Assembly (NCBI RefSeq): GCF_009755265.1
Contig: NZ_WPOO01000005.1
Location: 1 to 64,000 of the forward strand
DNA length: 64,000 nt
Source: Adlercreutzia rubneri
GTDB taxonomy: Bacteria > Actinomycetota > Coriobacteriia > Coriobacteriales > Eggerthellaceae
Reading direction: 5' to 3'
Below, piece by piece: positions 34,967-42,686 of the stretch (position 1 is the stretch's first letter; the number at the start of each line of letters is the position of its first letter). Position numbers and translations under genes: made by a program. The notes under the pieces are model-generated. The model did not search any database, was not told where the DNA came from, and was given only the letters and a program-made list of their open reading frames with translations.

Positions 34967-35443
34967 CTAGCTGTAGAACAGCCCCAGATCGACTTCGTCG
35001 CTCATGGCCTTGAAGCGGTCGGCGTCCCAGATCTCGAAGCGGCCCGTGTTGCCCACGACCACGACTTCCTTGTCGATGCCGACGGCGGCGCGCACTTCCG
35101 GGGACAGCATGATGCGCCCCGAGGCGTCCACCTCGACATCGCGGGCGCGGCTCTTCAGCACGCGGCGAAGCTTGACGTGCTCGCGGTCGGACTCCTTGTA
35201 CTCGCCGAACCGATCGATGAACAGCTTCTCGACCCATTCGTTGAAATCGGGCGTCTCGAACACGTACACGCACTCGTTGGTCAGCTCCGGCGTCACCACG
35301 AGATCTTTGGAAAGAACCTTGCGGAACTTCGCGGGAAGGGCCATGCGACCTTTGCCGTCAACCTTGAAATGGAACTCGCCGTTGAGATCTACCCCATGTT
35401 GGGGCAGCTCGCTTGTCCCTTCGGTGTCGGCGGTGGCGGCCAC
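34967..35443 (-). CDS. mraZ: Transcriptional regulator MraZ
   Basis: AbrB-like DNA-binding protein that controls the division and cell-wall cluster. The 158-residue product has two MraZ half-repeats: FHFKVDGKGRMALPAKFRKV in the first and ARDVEVDASGRIMLSPEVRA in the second, each with the family DxxGRxxLP-like core. Start: GTG at 35443 with AAAGGA four bases upstream; the frame stays open upstream across the promoter and is not used. Four GTGGG-type MraZ boxes lie just upstream of it, so autoregulation is expected. Confidence 0.93.
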   Translation of the reverse strand: MAATADTEGTSELPQHGVDLNGEFHFKVDGKGRMALPAKFRKVLSKDLVVTPELTNECVYVFETPDFNEWVEKLFIDRFGEYKESDREHVKLRRVLKSRARDVEVDASGRIMLSPEVRAAVGIDKEVVVVGNTGRFEIWDADRFKAMSDEVDLGLFYS

Positions 35444-35532
35444 GTGTTCCTTTCCGTGCTGCGTTTTGAGGGAGATTTGATTTCGTTTGGAGTGCGTTTC
35501 GAAATCCCGCTCGGTCGTTTTCCACAGCACGC

Positions 35533-35596
35533 ATATTACCCCACAATGCCCCACTTCGCAACATTTTCTCCCACTTTTGCCCTATTTTCACCCCAC
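35533..35596 (-). promoter_or_regulatory. Promoter of the division cluster with four MraZ boxes
   Basis: Minus-strand promoter TTGCGA (35561-35556), 17-base spacer, TAATAT (35538-35533). Four GTGGG(G/A) boxes lie at 35539-35544, 35549-35554, 35569-35574 and 35591-35596. Two are inside the spacer and two upstream, at steps of 10, 20 and 22 bases. This matches the known MraZ operator, direct repeats of GTGGG about one helical turn apart, and places bound MraZ over the polymerase site. Confidence 0.85.
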
Positions 35597-35894
35597 TTGT
35601 CATCCTCAAGATATGGAAGGGTAACCGAAGGAAAATGCGAGCATTTCCCATATCTTGTATTCGTATTGAGGTATTGCGCACAATGGCCACTAGATATGCC
35701 CGACTCATGCGGATGGTGGGGCGCGGTGGGGCGCGCGACCGCGCACGTGCCACCTGTGAACGAGATTTGAAGAGGTGCGCCAAGACGGCCGCCGAGCGGC
35801 TACAATGAGGTCCGCGCATCCTGCGCCGAGTCCTGCACCGTCCCGATCGGAGACGCAGCGAAAAGTCGGAAGATCTCCCGAAAGAAGGAGCCCC
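35597..35894. other. Intergenic region between mraZ promoter and xerD
   Basis: No gene is seen. It holds a 10-base inverted repeat, CAAGATATGG (35607-35616) with CCATATCTTG (35648-35657), enclosing a smaller AAATGC-GA-GCATTT palindrome. TACAAT at 35801-35806 is a possible -10 for xerD without a clear -35. AAGGAG at 35885-35890 is the xerD ribosome binding site. Confidence 0.5.
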
Positions 35895-36818
35895 GTGTTC
35901 GAATTAGAGAACGCCCTGGACGAGTACTTGTCCCATCTGCGCATCGAGCGCGGGGCATCGCCGCGCACGGCCGAGGCCTACCGACGCGATCTGGAGGACT
36001 ACCTCGCCTTCCTCGACGGCGAGGGCGTGGAGGGCTTCGGCGACATCGACCGCGAGAAGGTGGCCGCCTTCGAACGCAGCCTCATGGAGCAGAACCTCGC
36101 CGTCACCACCGTGCGCCGGCGCATCTCCGCCGTGCGCGGCTACCACCGGTTCCTTGTGCGCGAGGGGCTCACCGATGCGAACCCGGCCGACGCCGTGGAC
36201 ATTCCCAAGGCCGCCGACCGGCTGCCGGACGTGCTTTCCATCGAGGAAGTGGGCAAGATGCTGGACGCCTTCGTGGGCGAGCGCCCGAGCGACTTGCGCG
36301 ACCGGGCGCTTTTGGAAGTGCTCTACGGTTGCGGGCTGCGCGCCAGCGAGGCCGTGGGGCTCGATATGGAGGCCGTCAACTTCGACGACGGCTTCCTGCG
36401 CGTGTTCGGCAAGGGATCCAAGGAGCGCATCGTGCCCATTGCCGGCGCGGCCGAGCGCGCGCTGCGCCGGTATTTAGCCGAAGGGCGCCCGGCCCTCGCG
36501 CGCGCGGCCGCCAACCCAACCGCCGATGCCACAGCTGCGGTGTTCCTGAACCAGCGGGGCGGCCGCCTCGGGCGCCAGAGCGTCTTCAACCTGGCGCGCA
36601 AGGCCGGCCGCGTCATCGGCCGCTACGATCTGCACCCCCACACCTTGCGCCACTCGTTTGCCACCCACATGCTGAAGGGCGGCGCCGATCTGCGCGTGCT
36701 GCAGGAGATCTTGGGCCACGCCGACATGTCCACCCTGCAGGTGTACACGCACCTCGACCGCACCCACCTCCACGAGGAGTACGCCCACGCCCATCCCCGC
36801 GACAAAATGAATATCTAG
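35895..36818 (+). CDS. xerD: Tyrosine recombinase XerD/XerC
   Basis: Site-specific recombinase that resolves chromosome dimers at dif. The 307-residue protein has an N-terminal SAM-like core-binding domain (YLSHLRIERGASPRTAEAY) and a catalytic domain with LYGCGLRASEA (Arg near 150), GKGSKERIVPI (Lys), HPHTLRHSFATHML (His/Arg near 250), LGHADMSTLQVYTH (His near 275, Tyr near 283). Start: GTG at 35895 with AAGGAG four bases upstream. It is not next to a phage or integron, so it is most likely the housekeeping enzyme. XerC and XerD cannot be told apart with certainty. Confidence 0.93.
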   Translation: MFELENALDEYLSHLRIERGASPRTAEAYRRDLEDYLAFLDGEGVEGFGDIDREKVAAFERSLMEQNLAVTTVRRRISAVRGYHRFLVREGLTDANPADAVDIPKAADRLPDVLSIEEVGKMLDAFVGERPSDLRDRALLEVLYGCGLRASEAVGLDMEAVNFDDGFLRVFGKGSKERIVPIAGAAERALRRYLAEGRPALARAAANPTADATAAVFLNQRGGRLGRQSVFNLARKAGRVIGRYDLHPHTLRHSFATHMLKGGADLRVLQEILGHADMSTLQVYTHLDRTHLHEEYAHAHPRDKMNI

Positions 36819-37843
36819 ACCGTCATCTCCCCGGCGAGGGGCTTAACCATGGCGGCGGCCACCTCGGTCGCCGTGAGGCCCTGGCCGAACAAGTACATGA
36901 GCTTGGTGAGGGCCGCCTCGCAGGTCATGTCGTAACCGGACACGACGCCGGAGCGCGCCAGAGCGTCACCGGTGGCGTAGCGCTTCTCCTCCACACCGCC
37001 CGCAGGGCACTGGGTCACGTTCACGACCACCTTTCCCGCGCGCACCGTATCGGCCATAAGCTCGGTGAACCATGACTCGGTGGGCGCGTTGCCGGCGCCG
37101 AACGTGCGCAGCACGAGGGCCTTCACGGCCTTCGATTCCAGCTGGGGCCGCAGCACCGCCTCGGTGATACCGGGATACAGAAACACCACCGACACCGCAT
37201 CGTCCATGGCGAGCGCCGCCGCCAGCGTCCCTCCCGTAGCGGGCCGAGCGAGCAGGCGCTCGCGGAAAACGATGTGCAGGTCCATGTCGGCCAAGGGCGG
37301 GTAATTGAACGATTGGAAGGCGCCGAAATTTGTGGAGCTGACCTTCGTCGCGCGGTTGCCGCGCCACAGATGGCGCCCGAACGAGATGGCCACCTCCTGC
37401 ACCATGGGCTCGCCGGCATCGGTACGGGCCGCAGCGATCTGCAGCGCCGTGATGAGGTTCTCAGTACCGTCCTCGCGGATCTCGCCGATGGGCAGCTGGC
37501 TTCCCGTGAGCACCACCGGTTTGGCCAGACCGGACAGCATGAACGAGAGCGCCGAGGCGGTGTAGGCCATGGTATCGGTGCCATGCAGCACGACGAAACC
37601 GTCGAAGTCCTCGTAGCGGTCGGCGATCACGGACGCTATCCGGGCCCAGCAGGCCGGGTTCATGTTCGAGGAATCGATGGGCGGATCCATCTCCACGTGA
37701 TCGAGGTTAAAGCCGAGACGCCCGATCTTCGGCACGTTCTTCATCAGATGATCGAAGCTGAAGGGCACGAGCGCGCCGGTGGAGAGATCCTCGGTCATGC
37801 CGATGGTGCCCCCGGTGTACACGATGAGAATGCGGGGTTGCAT
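36815..37843 (-). CDS. ansA: Type I L-asparaginase
   Basis: Hydrolyses L-Asn to L-Asp and ammonia. The 342-residue protein has the first threonine motif ILIVYTGGTIGM, the second VVLHGTDTMAYTASAL, and VVLTGSQLPIGEIREDG. There is no signal peptide, so it is the cytoplasmic type. It converges with xerD and their stop codons share CTAG at 36815-36818. It runs head to tail with the TRIC-family gene, three bases apart. Confidence 0.93.
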   Translation of the reverse strand: MQPRILIVYTGGTIGMTEDLSTGALVPFSFDHLMKNVPKIGRLGFNLDHVEMDPPIDSSNMNPACWARIASVIADRYEDFDGFVVLHGTDTMAYTASALSFMLSGLAKPVVLTGSQLPIGEIREDGTENLITALQIAAARTDAGEPMVQEVAISFGRHLWRGNRATKVSSTNFGAFQSFNYPPLADMDLHIVFRERLLARPATGGTLAAALAMDDAVSVVFLYPGITEAVLRPQLESKAVKALVLRTFGAGNAPTESWFTELMADTVRAGKVVVNVTQCPAGGVEEKRYATGDALARSGVVSGYDMTCEAALTKLMYLFGQGLTATEVAAAMVKPLAGEMTV

Positions 37844-37846
37844 AAG

Positions 37847-38614
37847 CTAATCCTTTCGATGGCGAAACCACGAGGCGCGGGTGGCGGGCTCCTTCTTGCG
37901 ATGCAGGGTGGCGCGGCGAAACAGCTCGGCGCAGAAGTGCTTGGCCGTTCGCGCGCCACGGGCCACCTTCGGCGTGAGGTCGGCCTCGTCGGAGGTCTTC
38001 CAATCGTAGTACACCGACAGGTAGCGCAGAAACACCACGGTGAACACGCAGGCCGCGGCCGCCAGCACGAGCGGCGCCTTCGCGAAAGCCATGGCCGCGA
38101 ACACGAACGCGCCGCCGAATCCGGCCACCGCGTAGAAGTTCGAGCGCTGGAACACGCCCGGCGTCTCCCCCACCGAGATATCGCGCAGAGCGCCGCCGCC
38201 CACGCTGGTAAGCGCGCCCAAAATGACCACCATCACGAAGCCCTCCCCGCAAGCGAAGGCCTTGTTGGCCCCGGCCAGTGCGAACAGGGCCACCGAGAGC
38301 GCGTCGGCGAAGAACAGCACCTGGCCCGTGTGGCGAAACAGCCCCCGGAAGTAGAACACGAACACCGCCAGGCAGATGCATATGAGGATGACCTCGGGAT
38401 ATTCCATGAAGTAGACCCCGTGATCCTGCAGCAGCAGATCGCGGATGATGCCGCCGCCGTAGGCTGTCACGAGGCCCAACACAATGGTGCCCACGATGTC
38501 CAGCTTGCGGTCGCAGGCGAAGATGGCCCCGGTGAGAACGCCCACGGCGACGCTGAAGAAGTCGGCCCCGAAGGGCACCTGCAGGGCGCCTCCCCCGGCG
38601 AAAAACTGATCCAT
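37847..38614 (-). CDS. TRIC cation channel family (UPF0126) membrane protein
   Basis: A 255-residue membrane protein with seven hydrophobic segments and two copies of the UPF0126 unit. Each carries a Gly-rich helix break: AYGGGIIRDLLL in the first and SVGGGALRDISVGETP in the second. Bacterial and eukaryotic relatives are trimeric cation channels, K+ being best documented, though some bacterial members are linked to amino acid phenotypes. A basic cytoplasmic tail of about 50 residues follows. It lies between ansA and a DUF1846 gene on the same strand. Confidence 0.88.
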   Translation of the reverse strand: MDQFFAGGGALQVPFGADFFSVAVGVLTGAIFACDRKLDIVGTIVLGLVTAYGGGIIRDLLLQDHGVYFMEYPEVILICICLAVFVFYFRGLFRHTGQVLFFADALSVALFALAGANKAFACGEGFVMVVILGALTSVGGGALRDISVGETPGVFQRSNFYAVAGFGGAFVFAAMAFAKAPLVLAAAACVFTVVFLRYLSVYYDWKTSDEADLTPKVARGARTAKHFCAELFRRATLHRKKEPATRASWFRHRKD

Positions 38615-38617
38615 GGC

Positions 38618-40099
38618 TTACTTGTGGTAGAAGCGGTGCTGCTCGTACTTCGGCTCGCAGCACACGTTGATGCCGAGTGTCTTGTACAGCTTCTCGTCGG
38701 CCGCGGAGATGATGACCGAGAAGTAGGCGTCGCAACCGCGCAGCTTGTCGGCGTTGTCGATGAGCTCGGCGGCCAGCGGGTTGTGCACCGAGGAGATGGA
38801 CAGCGCCAGCAGCGTCTCGTCGGAGTGCAGGCGCGGGTTGTGGCTCTTCAGGTGCTCGGTCTTCAGGTGGCAGATGGGCTCCAGCACGTCGTCGGAGATG
38901 ACATAGAGCTCGTCGTCGACCCCCGAGACGCCCTTGAGCGCGTTCATGAGCAGCGCCGAGGCCGCACCGAGCAGGTTGCCCGTCTTGCCCGTCACCACGC
39001 GCCCGTCCGGCAGCACCATGGCACCGGCGGGGCCGCCCGTCATTTCCTCCTTCAGAAGTGCCGCCGAGCGGGCCGGCGAGAGATTCTGGGTGATGTTCGC
39101 CTGGTTCATGAGCAGCTCGATCTTCTTCAGGGCCTCCTCGCCCACGCCCGTGCGCTTGATCTCCTCGGCGGTCTGGAAGTAACGGCGCACGATCTCGTTG
39201 TTGCCCGCCTCGCGGCACGCCTCGTCGTCGGAAATGGCCAGCCCCGCCATGTTCACGCCCATGTCCGTGGGCGACTGGTAGGGACACTCACCGGAGATGC
39301 GCTCCATGGTGGCGCGCAGCACAGGGAAGATCTCCACGTCGCGGTTGTAGTTCACCGTGGTCTCGCCGTAGGCCTCCAAATGAAACGGATCGATGATGTT
39401 GTCGTCGTCCAAATCGGCCGTGGCCGCCTCATAGGCGATGTTCACCGGATGGGACAGCGGCAGATTCCAAATGGGGAAGGTCTCGTACTTGGCGTAGCCG
39501 GCGGTGATGCCACGCTTGTGCTCATGATAGAGCTGGGAGAGGCAGGTGGCCATCTTGCCCGAGCCGGGGCCCGGGGCGGTCACCACGACGATGGGGCGCT
39601 CGGTTTCGATGTACTCGTTTTTGCCGAAGCCCTCGTCGGAGACGATGTAGTCGATGTCGTTGGGATAGCCCGGAATCGGGTAATGCAGGTAGCTCGTGAT
39701 GCCCATGGCCGTGAGCCGCTTGCGGAACAGGTCGGCGTCGGGCTGGTTGGCGTAGCGGGTGATGACCACGCTTCCCACTTTGAAGCCCATGGAGCGGAAG
39801 ATGTCCATGAGGCGCAGCACGTCCTCGTCGTAGGTGATGCCGAGGTCGCCGCGCACCTTCGAGCGCTCGATGTCGTTGGCGTTGATGGCGATGACGATCT
39901 CCACGTCATCCTTCATCGATTGCAGCATGGAGATCTTCGTGTCCGGCTTGAAGCCGGGCAGCACGCGCGAGGCATGGTGGTCGTCGAAGAGCTTGCCGCC
40001 GAACTCGAGGTAGAGCTTGCCGCCGAACTGATCGACCCGCTCGCGGATACGTTCGGCCTGCAGCTCGATGTACTTGTCGTTGTCGAATCCCTCGCGCAT
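38618..40099 (-). CDS. DUF1846 family protein, function unknown
   Basis: A 493-residue cytoplasmic protein of the DUF1846 family, common in anaerobes and Firmicutes. Features are YLEFGGKLFDDHHASRVLPG near the N terminus, VITRYANQPDADLFRKRL, a P-loop-like TAPGPGSGKMATCLSQ in the middle, and a conserved TQNLSPARSAALLKEE stretch. Structures are known for the family but no firm reaction. ATG at 40099 is chosen because AAGGAG lies eight bases upstream. It runs directly into the TRIC-type gene (3 bases apart), so the two may be cotranscribed with ansA. Confidence 0.88.
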   Translation of the reverse strand: MREGFDNDKYIELQAERIRERVDQFGGKLYLEFGGKLFDDHHASRVLPGFKPDTKISMLQSMKDDVEIVIAINANDIERSKVRGDLGITYDEDVLRLMDIFRSMGFKVGSVVITRYANQPDADLFRKRLTAMGITSYLHYPIPGYPNDIDYIVSDEGFGKNEYIETERPIVVVTAPGPGSGKMATCLSQLYHEHKRGITAGYAKYETFPIWNLPLSHPVNIAYEAATADLDDDNIIDPFHLEAYGETTVNYNRDVEIFPVLRATMERISGECPYQSPTDMGVNMAGLAISDDEACREAGNNEIVRRYFQTAEEIKRTGVGEEALKKIELLMNQANITQNLSPARSAALLKEEMTGGPAGAMVLPDGRVVTGKTGNLLGAASALLMNALKGVSGVDDELYVISDDVLEPICHLKTEHLKSHNPRLHSDETLLALSISSVHNPLAAELIDNADKLRGCDAYFSVIISAADEKLYKTLGINVCCEPKYEQHRFYHK

Positions 40100-40243
40100 G
40101 GGCGACACTCCTTCGAAGACGGGGGCACGAATCCGCCGCGCCCGGGCAGGCGCAGGCAACCGATTCAGTATAACGCAGCAGCCTGCCATCCCCCAGCGAC
40201 TTCCCGCCCGTTCGCGTCATTTGCACAGACGGCACGAGACGCC

Positions 40244-40573
40244 CTACAGAGCGGCGGCGATGGCGTCGGCAACGAACTGGTTCAGCGATTCCTTCCGCAC
40301 GGCCGCGGCCAGGGCGGCAGCGCGATGCAAATCAGGATTGATGCGCACGTTGAACGATCCCTTATAGGATTTCTCCGGCTGCTTCCCTTTTTCCTTGCAA
40401 AAGGAAAGGTAATCGTCGACGGCCTCATGGAAAGCGCTTTCCACCCCCGCGGCAGTCTCCACCTCGAAGTACACACCGTCGCTCATGCCGACCACCGACC
40501 CGCAGAGCAGCCCTTCCTCGCTATCGAATTCCACCGTTGCGTAATAGCCCCGGTAGGACAACACGTTGCTCAT
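40244..40573 (-). CDS. hicB: HicB-family antitoxin
   Basis: A 109-residue antitoxin that should bind and silence the HicA toxin and repress its own promoter. The N-terminal HicB fold is seen in YYATVEFDSEEGLLCGSVVG and FHEAVDDYLSFCKEKG; the C-terminal KSYKGSFNVRINPDLHRAAA with LNQFVADAI is a ribbon-helix-helix DNA-binding domain of the Arc type. The start overlaps the hicA stop as ATGA, so the two are translated together. The order toxin then antitoxin fits many hicAB loci. Confidence 0.92.
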   Translation of the reverse strand: MSNVLSYRGYYATVEFDSEEGLLCGSVVGMSDGVYFEVETAAGVESAFHEAVDDYLSFCKEKGKQPEKSYKGSFNVRINPDLHRAAALAAAVRKESLNQFVADAIAAAL

Positions 40574-40827
40574 AGCTCATCCTCTCCGTGGAGAAATCTC
40601 ACTGCCGCCCGAACCGCGCCGCGGGACATCTCGTCGGACGGATGCGGCGCGTGCATGATGAGCATGCGCCCATCCCGTGCCCGATAGAACCGCACGCGAG
40701 AGCCCGAGGTGGAGCCCTTTTGATCGAGCTCGTAGCCCAGATGCTCCATGATGCGAGTGAAATCGCGAAACCGAAACGTGCGGGGCATCTCCATGAGCAT
40801 CGCCAGCAACTTCTCCACCTGAGTCAT
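40570..40827 (-). CDS. hicA: HicA-family mRNA interferase toxin
   Basis: An 85-residue predicted ribonuclease. It has the double-stranded-RNA-binding-like HicA fold: LGYELDQKGSTSGSRVRFYR followed by MLIMHAPHPSDEMSRG. The catalytic His of HicA usually lies in a GSH motif; here the site reads GSTSGSR, so the candidate histidines are those in HAPHP. AGAAGG lies five bases before the ATG. A promoter and operator lie directly upstream. Confidence 0.9.
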   Translation of the reverse strand: MTQVEKLLAMLMEMPRTFRFRDFTRIMEHLGYELDQKGSTSGSRVRFYRARDGRMLIMHAPHPSDEMSRGAVRAAVRFLHGEDEL

Positions 40828-40842
40828 CGTTGCCTTCTTTCT

Positions 40843-40879
40843 GCAACTAAATTATAGTTGCTTTCTTTCTCCTCTTCAA
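40843..40879 (-). promoter_or_regulatory. hicAB promoter with HicB operator
   Basis: Minus-strand TTGAAG (40879-40874), 17-base spacer, perfect TATAAT (40856-40851). A perfect 7-base inverted repeat GCAACTA-N5-TAGTTGC (40843-40861) covers the -10. It is the natural binding site for the ribbon-helix-helix domain of HicB and would block RNA polymerase when occupied. Confidence 0.82.
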
Positions 40880-40948
40880 CCTCTTTTTCGTCTCATAATA
40901 TAGTACATTTGTTCTTATTATACAAGATCTAATAAGAGACCCAGAGCG

Positions 40949-42481
40949 CTACTGATCAGCGACGCGCTCTATGAGAGTGATGAGTTCTTGGCGGGAATGA
41001 ACATCGCATTTTCCATAGATGTGCTTGATATGAGAGCGCACGGTGTTGGTGGTGACGAACTGCAGCTCGGCGATGAAGGCAGCAGAGCGGCCTGCGGCGA
41101 ACAGGCGCAGCACCTCGGTCTCCCGCGGCGACAACCGGAACCGTTCGGATACGCGCGCCACGCCGCGACCGTAGGGGCTCGAAGCGCTTTCCCCGGAGGC
41201 ATCTTCCAGGCGGCAGCCTTCCCCATGCAGCGCCTCACCGCCCCCGCGGTGCCCTCCCGTCAGAGACCCCAAAACCCCCGCGTCTATATCAATCTCTTGC
41301 CTTCGTACGGCATCCCCGCCAGCCGATCCATCGCCGCGGCCCCACAGCAGATCATTCACGTGTTTCTCGGTGAATACCCACACGGCGCATATGAGCAGCG
41401 CAAGGGCCAGTACCGCCGCCACCATGCGCCTATCGAGTCCGCCGGGGCCGGTAGCCGCCTCCAACGAGCATCCCAGCAGATAGCCTACGGTCTCAATCAA
41501 ATAGAAGCCCGACAGCAGCGAAAGCGGTCGCACGCGCAGGGAAAGAGCCAACTCGGCTAGTACCAAATAGGTCGTCATCTCGAAGAGGGAATAACCCGTG
41601 GACATGAGGGCGCTCGACAGCGGCGAGTAACCACCTTGGGCGAGGAACACGAGGAAGGCCGCAGTGGCGAAGGTGATAAGCGTCTTGGCCAGCGTGGCGA
41701 CGAAAGCCGACCCAAGCAGCCCCGCCACAGCCACGAACAGCAGTACGGCAGCGAATTTGGTGCCCACGATGACGCCGACGACCACATTTGCGTCCTGCTG
41801 GTAGAGCAGCTGCTGAAGGAAGCCGAAGCCCGCGGATACCATCGCCAAACCCACCATGAGGGAAGGCGGAAAGGAGCCGGTTCGCTTGAACACCGGATCC
41901 GCGCAGGGCGCCCACACGCCGCGTCTCCACGCTCGGTAAGATAGTCCCAAAGCCACCGAACCGGCGATAAGAAGAGCAATGGTCCCCTCGAAGGGCGCCC
42001 CGTCTCCGATGACAGCAAGCGGCGCGTTGACAAGCGCGCTGCCCACCACCGCGCGGAGAACCCACAGCGACGAGCAGGAGCACAGCAACTCGAGCACCAT
42101 CACGGTGAGCAGCGCCGAGGCTCCCTGCACGCACGCGATGCCGATCCATGCGGAGATGATGCCATAGGCGGTGTTCGATGCGCCCGCACACAGCAACATA
42201 CCGAGCACGTTGGAAGCGGGTGCCACCGCGAAGAGCCAAGGCTGCGCGACCGCGCTGCCGACAGATCGCGCCGTCACGAGCAGCAGGCCGTAGGCGACCA
42301 CCGAGAGCAGTTCCGGAGTCCCGAAGGACGCGAGCGCCGAGGCCGACGTTCCCGAAAGTGCCCGCAGCGCTCCCACGGGAAAGGCCGAGGATGCCTCCAT
42401 AGCTGCGAACAGCAGCGCCATAGCCCATACGAGGGGCATTGAAAGCGTCGCGCGCACCGTCTGCAAAGCGTTGTGTGCCAT
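40949..42481 (-). CDS. Membrane-bound LuxR-family regulator
   Basis: A 510-residue regulator with about twelve hydrophobic segments over residues 1-400 and a C-terminal LuxR/GerE helix-turn-helix: RLSPRETEVLRLFAAGRSA and TTNTVRSHIKHIYGKCDVHSRQEL. Proteins of this layout are abundant in Eggerthellaceae and often sit beside single-substrate reductases. The membrane part may sense the substrate or the membrane redox state; that is inference. AGGAGG lies three bases before ATG 42481. Divergent from the second Tat flavoprotein, which it probably controls. Confidence 0.9.
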   Translation of the reverse strand: MAHNALQTVRATLSMPLVWAMALLFAAMEASSAFPVGALRALSGTSASALASFGTPELLSVVAYGLLLVTARSVGSAVAQPWLFAVAPASNVLGMLLCAGASNTAYGIISAWIGIACVQGASALLTVMVLELLCSCSSLWVLRAVVGSALVNAPLAVIGDGAPFEGTIALLIAGSVALGLSYRAWRRGVWAPCADPVFKRTGSFPPSLMVGLAMVSAGFGFLQQLLYQQDANVVVGVIVGTKFAAVLLFVAVAGLLGSAFVATLAKTLITFATAAFLVFLAQGGYSPLSSALMSTGYSLFEMTTYLVLAELALSLRVRPLSLLSGFYLIETVGYLLGCSLEAATGPGGLDRRMVAAVLALALLICAVWVFTEKHVNDLLWGRGDGSAGGDAVRRQEIDIDAGVLGSLTGGHRGGGEALHGEGCRLEDASGESASSPYGRGVARVSERFRLSPRETEVLRLFAAGRSAAFIAELQFVTTNTVRSHIKHIYGKCDVHSRQELITLIERVADQ

Positions 42482-42686
42482 AGCCCTCCTTTCGAGGGCA
42501 TTATGCCAGATAACATCCCTCCCCTCCCCAATTTCACCCAAAAGTGGGGATGATCGAACGGCCCGGGAGACAGCATTTTCATCAGTTTCGCGGTCTGGGC
42601 GATCCGAGGTAGCCGCCGTAGGATGGCGGACGTGCCTGGGCCAAAAACAGCACGGGCCTTTAAAACCAGAGAAAGGATACGGGAGG
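42482..42686. promoter_or_regulatory. Divergent control region, LuxR regulator and second flavoprotein
   Basis: No gene is seen. TCCCCA (42525-42530) and TGGGGA (42545-42550) form a dyad with a 14-base centre, a candidate operator. No convincing promoter pair was found; the region ends with AAAGGA and GGGAGG before the flavoprotein start. Confidence 0.35.

Noticed and set aside
35895..36818. xerD as an integrase of a mobile element
   Set aside because: No attachment-site repeats, tRNA target or phage genes adjoin it, and its motifs fit housekeeping XerC/XerD.
37274..40687. An open plus-strand frame of more than 1100 codons opposite ansA, the TRIC-type gene and the DUF1846 gene
   Set aside because: It is antisense to three well-supported genes, has a His/Gly/Arg/Glu-rich composition with no family motif, and reflects the GC-rich codon bias that leaves complementary frames open.
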